Shown here: positions 6,776-11,029 of the stretch, piece by piece
Layout: each line of letters begins with the position of its first letter
How positions within the stretch are numbered: position 1 is the stretch's first letter
NCBI GenBank assembly: GCA_023387755.1
Contig: JAEWHO010000066.1
Span: 1-11,029, forward strand
Source of the DNA: Actinomycetes bacterium
GTDB lineage: Bacteria; Actinomycetota; Actinomycetes; Actinomycetales; Actinomycetaceae
Length of the DNA: 11,029 bases
Direction: 5' to 3'
Made by a program: the position numbers and the translations under genes
Notes under the pieces: model-generated
The model's input: only the letters and a program-made list of their open reading frames with translations
The model's database searches: none
Told to the model about the DNA's origin: nothing

Positions 6776-8187
6776 GCGAACCTGCGCCCAACGATACTGG
6801 CGGTGAAACCAGCCCGGCGGATGTGCTGCCGCGGCGAAAAAACCGCGGGCTCACGCGCACCGACCACACCATGCGAACAGGCCGGTTCACGCGCACCGAC
6901 CACGCCATGCGAACAGGCCGATTCACGCGCACCGACCGGATCGATGCGTTTATCGCGCTCATTAGTTTCTTAGCTCTCGGGCTCCCAGTCATTGTGGACG
7001 GGCCTCCCCGTATCACGGGGTGGGACCTGGTACCTACCTTTGGGGAACGCGCGCAAACTGCGGCTCTGATCGCGTGTGTGGCCATACCGATATGCGTCGC
7101 ATTCCGGCGGAGTCTACCGTCGGTATCGACCACTGCTATCTATGTACTGGCACTGTTTCACTTCTGGGCAGGTGCCCATCTTCTCCCCGTTGACCTGCTA
7201 ATCCTCCTGAGCCTGTACTCGGTTGTGATGTACGGCCCCGTCCTCTCCCAGGGCCTAGGCATTGCCGGTGCCTATGTGGGCGCACTGATCGTGTCCATTT
7301 GGAGCGCAACGCTGTCCTTCAATGTCGAGCCGCGTCCAGAAAACGGCCTCTACACCTTCCTCGGCGTGGGCGGCGCCGTAACTCTCACCTGGGCTTTCGC
7401 GGTCTCTAGGCGAGCTCGCCTGCGCGAACTCGCTGCCTTGGAAGCCCAAAATCGAGCTTTGACGGAAGAACGCGATCAACAAGCTGAGCTGGCAGCAACT
7501 TTCGAGCGCACCCGGATCGCCCGCGAAATGCACGATATTGTCGCACACTCTCTATCAGTTATGATCGCGCAGGCTGACGGCGGCCGCTATGCCGCTACCA
7601 CTAATCCGGCAGCCGCTGCCGATGCATTGGCCACCATCTCCAGCGTGGGGCGCGACGCCCTAGCTGATATGCGAAAGATCCTTGGGGTTCTGCGTCATGA
7701 CAGTAGTGACGCCAGCCCCCGCTTACCTCAGCCTGTCGACGCCGATTTAGACCGCCTCATCCAACAGGTACGCGGCTCTGGCTTGAAAATTTCACTAGTT
7801 CGGCTAGGGCAAGCCCGCCCTTTGCCGCCGGGCGCAGGCACGGCCATTTACCGTATCTGCCAAGAAGCGCTCACCAATATCCTTAAGCACGCCGGCCCCG
7901 ACGCGGTAGCCACAGTCATCCTTCAATGGCGCCGTTCCAGCATAGATTTGCGCGTGGAGGACGATGGCCGCGGGGCGGGGGCCAATAATGACGGCCGCGG
8001 GCACGGATTGCTTGGGATGCAGGAAAGGGCAACCGTGTTCGGTGGGAGTTTAAGTGCCGGCCCCCGCCCTGGGGGTGGCTTCCAGGTGCATGTGAATCTG
8101 CCCGTCCCCCCATCTACACCGACCCCCGCCACGGGAGTAGAGTTAGGTGATCAGCAAGCGCCCACCCAGGAGGATCGAGATGAGTGA
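6772..8187 (+). CDS. NarL-type sensor histidine kinase with six-helix membrane sensor region
   Basis: This is the membrane sensor of a two-component system; it should autophosphorylate on His254 and pass phosphate to the adjacent regulator. The product is 471 residues. A hydrophilic N-terminus with a tandem repeat (residues 27-55) precedes about six hydrophobic segments (about 57-77, 95-111, 119-137, 138-156, 160-180, 193-212) with only short loops, so the signal is probably sensed in the membrane. A short coiled coil (about 213-245) leads to the HisKA_3 block (EMHDIVAHS, His254) and a HATPase domain with N-box QEALTN (364-369), DDGRG (397-401) and GHGLLGMQERA. A Pro/acidic tail ends the protein. 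The start is GTG at 6772, overlapping the SRAP stop by 4 bp with AAGG 7 nt upstream; starts inside the repeat (ATG at 6871 or 6907) cannot be excluded. The 3' end contains the regulator's ribosome-binding site. Confidence 0.92.
   Translation: MSEPAPNDTGGETSPADVLPRRKNRGLTRTDHTMRTGRFTRTDHAMRTGRFTRTDRIDAFIALISFLALGLPVIVDGPPRITGWDLVPTFGERAQTAALIACVAIPICVAFRRSLPSVSTTAIYVLALFHFWAGAHLLPVDLLILLSLYSVVMYGPVLSQGLGIAGAYVGALIVSIWSATLSFNVEPRPENGLYTFLGVGGAVTLTWAFAVSRRARLRELAALEAQNRALTEERDQQAELAATFERTRIAREMHDIVAHSLSVMIAQADGGRYAATTNPAAAADALATISSVGRDALADMRKILGVLRHDSSDASPRLPQPVDADLDRLIQQVRGSGLKISLVRLGQARPLPPGAGTAIYRICQEALTNILKHAGPDAVATVILQWRRSSIDLRVEDDGRGAGANNDGRGHGLLGMQERATVFGGSLSAGPRPGGGFQVHVNLPVPPSTPTPATGVELGDQQAPTQEDRDE
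6851..6937 (+). repeat. 36-bp in-frame tandem repeat (about 2.4 copies) in the kinase gene
   Basis: Unit 1 spans 6851-6886, unit 2 spans 6887-6922 and a partial third unit 6923-6937. Units 1 and 2 differ at two bases. The period of 12 codons keeps the frame and encodes two copies of a TRTDH-MRTGRF element, strongly basic, placed immediately before the first membrane segment. There are no spacers. Confidence 0.9.
8168..8173 (+). promoter_or_regulatory. Strong ribosome-binding site of the response regulator
   Basis: AGGAGG lies 6 nt before the ATG at 8180, inside the last codons of the kinase gene. It decides the regulator's start over the upstream in-frame ATG at 8147. Confidence 0.85.
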
Positions 8188-8845
8188 AACCATTCGTGTG
8201 GCGATTGTCGATGACCAGCAGTTGGTAAGAGCTGGCTTTTCGCTCGTCATTAATTCTCAACCAGATATGCAGGTGGTGGTCGAGGCTGGCGACGGCGTAC
8301 AAGCCTTACGGGCGTTACAAAGCTACACCGCTGATGTGGTGCTTATGGACGTGCGGATGCCGAATATGGACGGGCTAGAGGCAACTGCCAAACTCGCTGA
8401 ACAGAACGGTCCTAAAGTCATCATCTTGACGACCTTCGACCTAGACGAGTACGTATTGCAGGCGATTCGCGCAGGCGCCTCCGGCTTTCTGTTAAAAGAT
8501 GCTCCTCCTGAGGATATGTTGGAGGCGATTCGCACTGTCCACCACGGTGACGCCGTTATCGCGCCGTCGTCCACGCGTCGCCTCATTGAACATCTAGCCC
8601 ACGTCTTGCCAACCGGCTCGAGCGATAAAGAGGAGCTGCTTACCACCCTCACTGACCGCGAGCGAGAGGTGCTGGTGGAAATGGCGCGAGGCTACTCCAA
8701 CACTGAGATTGCGGAACGGCTATTCGTTGCAGAAGCGACCATCAAAACCCATGTGGGCCGGATCCTCACTAAGCTGAAGGCGCGTGATCGGGTCCAGGCA
8801 GTTATTACAGCGTACGAAACGGGTTTGATCACTCCCGGGAGTTAG
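8180..8845 (+). CDS. NarL/FixJ-family response regulator (receiver plus LuxR-type HTH)
   Basis: This is the DNA-binding partner of the preceding kinase. The product has 221 residues. The receiver domain (about 5-120) has the acidic pair Asp11-Asp12, phospho-acceptor Asp57 in VVLMDVRMPNMDG, Thr84/Thr85 and Lys106 in GFLLKDA, so the phosphorylation switch is complete. A linker (about 121-155) joins a LuxR-type helix-turn-helix (about 156-214), LTDREREVLVEMARGYSNTE followed by IAERL and IKTHVGRILTKL. The ATG at 8180 has AGGAGG 6 nt upstream and overlaps the end of the kinase gene by 8 bp, so the two are very likely coupled. The likeliest targets, by position, are the adjacent transporter genes and its own operon; symmetric sequences lie at and just after its 3' end. 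Confidence 0.95.
   Translation: MSETIRVAIVDDQQLVRAGFSLVINSQPDMQVVVEAGDGVQALRALQSYTADVVLMDVRMPNMDGLEATAKLAEQNGPKVIILTTFDLDEYVLQAIRAGASGFLLKDAPPEDMLEAIRTVHHGDAVIAPSSTRRLIEHLAHVLPTGSSDKEELLTTLTDREREVLVEMARGYSNTEIAERLFVAEATIKTHVGRILTKLKARDRVQAVITAYETGLITPGS
8831..8842. promoter_or_regulatory. Perfect 12-bp palindrome ACTCCCGGGAGT at the 3' end of the regulator gene
   Basis: The palindrome covers the last sense codons just before the TAG stop. It has no unpaired loop and no T-run after it, so it is not a good terminator. It lies about 80 bp upstream of the ABC ATPase start and might be an operator. It may also be a coincidence of a Pro-Gly-Ser coding stretch. Confidence 0.25.
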
Positions 8846-8851
8846 CGTGCC

Positions 8852-8897
8852 CCCACAGTTGGATGTACAGTCCCCTTCCCGCCCGATTACATGTGGG
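8852..8897. promoter_or_regulatory. CCCACA/TGTGGG inverted repeat upstream of the ABC transporter
   Basis: CCCACA (8852-8857) and TGTGGG (8892-8897) are perfect complements separated by 34 bp. TGTACA (8864-8869) and ACATGT (8889-8894) are short palindromes inside the same space. The whole 75-bp gap between regulator and ATPase (8846-8920) is rich in such elements. It is the natural place for binding by the adjacent LuxR-type regulator, but no family consensus is recognised. Confidence 0.3.
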
Positions 8898-8908
8898 TGT
8901 GAAAATCG

Positions 8909-8914
8909 TAAGGT
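8909..8914 (+). promoter_or_regulatory. TAAGGT: possible -10 element and/or weak Shine-Dalgarno of the ABC ATPase gene
   Basis: TAAGGT fits TANNNT and is followed by six bases (CACTGT) and the ATG at 8921, the same arrangement as at other first genes here. The AAGG within it (8910-8913), 7 nt before the ATG, could instead serve as a ribosome-binding site on a longer transcript. The sequence does not decide between them. Confidence 0.3.
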
Positions 8915-8920
8915 CACTGT

Positions 8921-9664
8921 ATGAACGACGTGCTCCGAATCGAATCAGTGAACCTCACCTACGGAGAGGGACCCACTGCGCGGCAGGCGTTGGCCGACGT
9001 CGATCTCGCTATCAGCAACGAAGGTATTCACGCTGTTTTGGGCCCATCAGGAAGTGGCAAAACGACCCTCCTAAAGGTGGCAACAGGACTCCAACCTCCA
9101 CAGAGCGGGGAGGTGTATGTGGCCCAGCAACCAATATATGAATTAGATGAAGCCGCCCGAACCCGGCATCGCTGCCTCTATATCTCGAGTATTCTTGAGC
9201 GGGAAAATTTAGTCCACATGTATTCTGTGAGGGACAATATTACCTTACCGGCTCAATTATCTGGTTCGTCTATTGATCGCGCTCGTTACCGCGAAGCGAT
9301 TCATTTTTTCGATCTAGCAGAATTCTTGGATCTGTATCCAGCTGCCATTTCTGCGGAGGTGGCTCAGCGTGCCGCTCTCGCGCGCGCTGTGGTCTCAGCT
9401 CCTCGCCTTATTGTGGCAGACGAAATTAGCGGCGATCTCGATTCGCGCAGCAGCGCATCCGTCCTTTCTCTCCTCCGTTCAGCGGTACGGGAATTCAATC
9501 TTACCGTTTTACTCTGTACGCATGACCCATTAGCAGCAGCCTATGCTGATGAGGCGTGGCTGCTATCCGACGGAGCAATTGCCGGTACCGTCGACAACCC
9601 CACGTATCACTCGCTCATTTCGGCGCTCGCAGTTATGCGCGACGCGCAGGCACAACTCATATGA
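8921..9664 (+). CDS. ABC transporter ATP-binding protein (MacB/LolD-like) with non-canonical signature and Q-loop
   Basis: This is the predicted cytoplasmic ATPase partner of the permease encoded downstream. The product has 247 residues, normal for the family. Walker A is GPSGSGKTT (41-49, Lys47), Walker B is LIVADE (163-168), followed by a GDLD D-loop, and the H-loop is His201 in CTHDP. Two key elements are changed. At the Q-loop the family FQ becomes LE, so Glu93 replaces the glutamine (ISSILE aligned with IGFVFQ). The signature LSGGQ becomes ISAEV (143-147), although the flanking YP and QRAALARA are conserved. The preserved flanks argue against misalignment and frame damage. It may hydrolyse ATP poorly or act mainly through nucleotide binding. 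The ATG at 8921 is the first codon that gives the typical N-terminal strand. Confidence 0.93.
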   Translation: MNDVLRIESVNLTYGEGPTARQALADVDLAISNEGIHAVLGPSGSGKTTLLKVATGLQPPQSGEVYVAQQPIYELDEAARTRHRCLYISSILERENLVHMYSVRDNITLPAQLSGSSIDRARYREAIHFFDLAEFLDLYPAAISAEVAQRAALARAVVSAPRLIVADEISGDLDSRSSASVLSLLRSAVREFNLTVLLCTHDPLAAAYADEAWLLSDGAIAGTVDNPTYHSLISALAVMRDAQAQLI

Positions 9665-9729
9665 TGGGGCTCGTAATTCATCTGATAGCGCTCGCAACTC
9701 GCACGATGAGGCTACCGTGTGGTCGCTGA
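9661..9729 (+). other. Possible 22-codon coupling ORF between ATPase and permease
   Basis: ATGATG at 9661 overlaps the ATPase stop in an ATGA arrangement and opens a 22-codon frame (MMGLVIHLIALA, then TRTMRLPCGR) that ends at 9729, 13 nt inside the permease start. Ribosomes finishing here could restart at the permease GTG. It has no clear Shine-Dalgarno and no recognisable homology, so it may be a chance frame. Confidence 0.25.
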
Positions 9730-11029
9730 CGCTTAAATCCCTGCGGCTAGGATGGGCACGCCTGGCCGCCTGTTACCTTATTCTGACGATTGCCGGCGCC
9801 GCTCTTACAATTGCGTTGATTCTACCGGGGATCTTGCGCAGTACCGCCAGTGACGTGGTCAGCCAGGACGCGGCGGATGCGGCCTATGTGATTACTCTTA
9901 ACGCCGATGCCAATCCGTACGATGCCCTGCACGACGTCAGCCAAGCAGCACCCTCCGCCCAATTCGATACCACTGGAAGCATTGAGATTGAGTATCCGCA
10001 CGGCGAGCAAGACACCGAGCTGTTCTCTTCAGTAGTTGACGCCCCGTTTCGACGGTCCCCTGTAGTCACCGGTCGCGCCCCCGATAACCCCGGAGAAGTT
10101 GCGCTTACGGTGGCCCAAGCCCGCACCCATAAGAGCACCATTGGTTCCCAAATTAAGGTGCGCCTTCCACTCAATAGCGGAGAGACATCAAGCCTCATTG
10201 AAAGCGCCGCTAAAAGCGCCGCTGACAGATTAGGGATGACAGCAGAATGCGTGGAAAACCAATGCTGGCTCACCACGGAACTCTCGGTAGTCGGACTGAC
10301 GGCATCGACGCCACAGTTTTTAGGCGGCTTTGATCGTATGGTCGTGTCCCGACAGGATGTTGATTCCTGGCTCGACTCACCTTCCGCTTGGGCTCACCAG
10401 AATAGAATACTTATTTCACATGCTGACGCGGCTGCGCATAGCCTTGATTTTGCGACGGTAAGTAAGCTGATCCCGGACGCATTAAAAATTCAAAACAGCG
10501 CGGATATCCGCTGGGCTGCCGACCAGGTCACCGCTCACCGCTCATTAACACCGTCCGCCGTTTTCGCGCTATTATCAACGCTTTTACTCCTTGTTGCTCT
10601 ACTTTTTGTAGGGAATATCTTTTATACGCGCGTTATTAAACAAACGCCCGATTTTATCCGGCTTCGTCATATCGGGGCCCAACCCGCCCATCTAATCACC
10701 ATAGTGCGACGGCAGGCGCTCATCATCGGGATAGCTGCGGGTTTGAGTGGACTTCTTGCCGGAGGCAGTCTGGTTTCTGCGGTTGTCGCCTACCTATTAA
10801 ATAATCCGGCATTAGCCTCCCCGCGGACATCAGGAATCGGGCAGATTGTGTTCTCCTCCTCCGTGCTCGATTGGGACGTGACCACCTGGGATACACCACT
10901 AGACTCAGCGAGTTGGCCGCTACTAGCACTTATCGCCTCCCCCGTTGTATGCACGGTTATAGCACTGATAGCAGGGTACAGACCGGCCCGACTAGTCGCG
11001 GAGATGGGCCCTTCCCCCAGGAACAACCC
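9717..11029 (+). CDS. FtsX/MacB-like ABC transporter permease (runs off the right edge)
   Basis: This is the probable membrane partner of the ATPase. The frame is open from GTG 9717 to the window end, 437 codons. After a short basic start (VWSLTLKSLRLGWAR) comes a hydrophobic segment (about residues 17-40). A large hydrophilic, presumably extracellular, domain follows (about 41-280) and contains a Cys pair spaced CVENQC (about 180-185) that could form a disulfide. Three further hydrophobic segments lie at about 282-303, 329-361 and 400-422. The layout 1 TM, large domain, 3 TM matches the FtsX/MacB type (Type VII ABC). The basic sequence after the last segment (GYRPARLVAEMGP) resembles the usual C-terminal end, so the stop may lie just beyond the window, or a second half may follow. 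GAGG 5 nt before the GTG supports this start, and no ATG, GTG or TTG lies in frame between 9582 and 9717. Confidence 0.85.
   Translation, partial: MWSLTLKSLRLGWARLAACYLILTIAGAALTIALILPGILRSTASDVVSQDAADAAYVITLNADANPYDALHDVSQAAPSAQFDTTGSIEIEYPHGEQDTELFSSVVDAPFRRSPVVTGRAPDNPGEVALTVAQARTHKSTIGSQIKVRLPLNSGETSSLIESAAKSAADRLGMTAECVENQCWLTTELSVVGLTASTPQFLGGFDRMVVSRQDVDSWLDSPSAWAHQNRILISHADAAAHSLDFATVSKLIPDALKIQNSADIRWAADQVTAHRSLTPSAVFALLSTLLLLVALLFVGNIFYTRVIKQTPDFIRLRHIGAQPAHLITIVRRQALIIGIAAGLSGLLAGGSLVSAVVAYLLNNPALASPRTSGIGQIVFSSSVLDWDVTTWDTPLDSASWPLLALIASPVVCTVIALIAGYRPARLVAEMGPSPRNN

Noticed and set aside
6851..6937. 36-bp repeat as a CRISPR remnant
   Set aside because: The unit length is CRISPR-like, but the copies are directly adjacent with no spacers, lie in frame in a kinase gene, and no cas gene is nearby.
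8831..8842. Palindrome after the response regulator as a rho-independent terminator
   Set aside because: No loop, only 12 bp, overlaps coding sequence and lacks a following T-run.
8863..9141. 92-codon plus-strand frame across the ATPase start
   Set aside because: Most of it is an alternate frame of the ATPase gene covering Walker A; it has no ribosome-binding site or recognisable content.
10201..10223. Direct repeat AAAGCGCCGCT (two copies, 12-bp period) in the permease gene
   Set aside because: It encodes a simple SAAKSAAD stretch in the extracellular domain; such short low-complexity repetition is ordinary and does not indicate a mobile or regulatory element.

Overview
The window looks like a chromosomal segment of a moderately high-G+C actinobacterium, most plausibly in or near the Actinomycetaceae. 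The reasons are the actinobacterial form of the amidase motif in GatA, GTG starts, an actinobacterial NarL-type sensor kinase with a membrane-rich N-terminus, NAD+-dependent LigA close to a gatCAB cluster, and first genes that appear to be leaderless. No species can be named from the sequence alone.

Layout. Positions 1-2242 (minus strand) hold the gatC-gatA-gatB operon for the tRNA-dependent amidotransferase; gatB runs off the left edge. A divergent intergenic region (2243-2419) separates it from a plus-strand phospholipase D/cardiolipin-synthase-like gene (2420-3667). That gene runs tail-to-tail, with a 4-bp overlap, into ligA (3664-6057, minus), whose C-terminal half carries two extra blocks. 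A 34-bp divergent gap then separates ligA from a plus-strand block: a SRAP/HMCES-type abasic-site protein (6092-6775), a sensor histidine kinase (6772-8187), a LuxR-type response regulator (8180-8845), an ABC ATPase (8921-9664) and an FtsX/MacB-like permease (9717 to the right edge). The first three overlap one another by 4 and 8 bp.

How the genes work together. The left part is housekeeping: transamidation of mischarged tRNA, phospholipid metabolism and DNA ligation. The right part has the form of an envelope-stress or antimicrobial-peptide sensing module, with kinase, regulator and a two-gene transporter. Two things are odd. Translation of the module is coupled to a DNA-damage protein gene, and the ATPase has lost its canonical signature and Q-loop residues while keeping its Walker motifs and H-loop.

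Most notable signals: (1) the non-canonical ABC ATPase; (2) a repeated arrangement in which a -10-like hexamer lies 6-7 nt before the ATG of five transcription-unit-head genes that lack a strong Shine-Dalgarno, whereas operon-internal genes mostly have good ones; (3) a 36-bp in-frame tandem repeat at the cytoplasmic N-terminus of the kinase; (4) the SRAP-kinase overlap; (5) palindromic or inverted elements around the regulator/transporter junction. I saw no RNA genes, insertion sequences or CRISPR arrays. No single element is clearly a new system; the SRAP-kinase-regulator-atypical ABC block is the best candidate.
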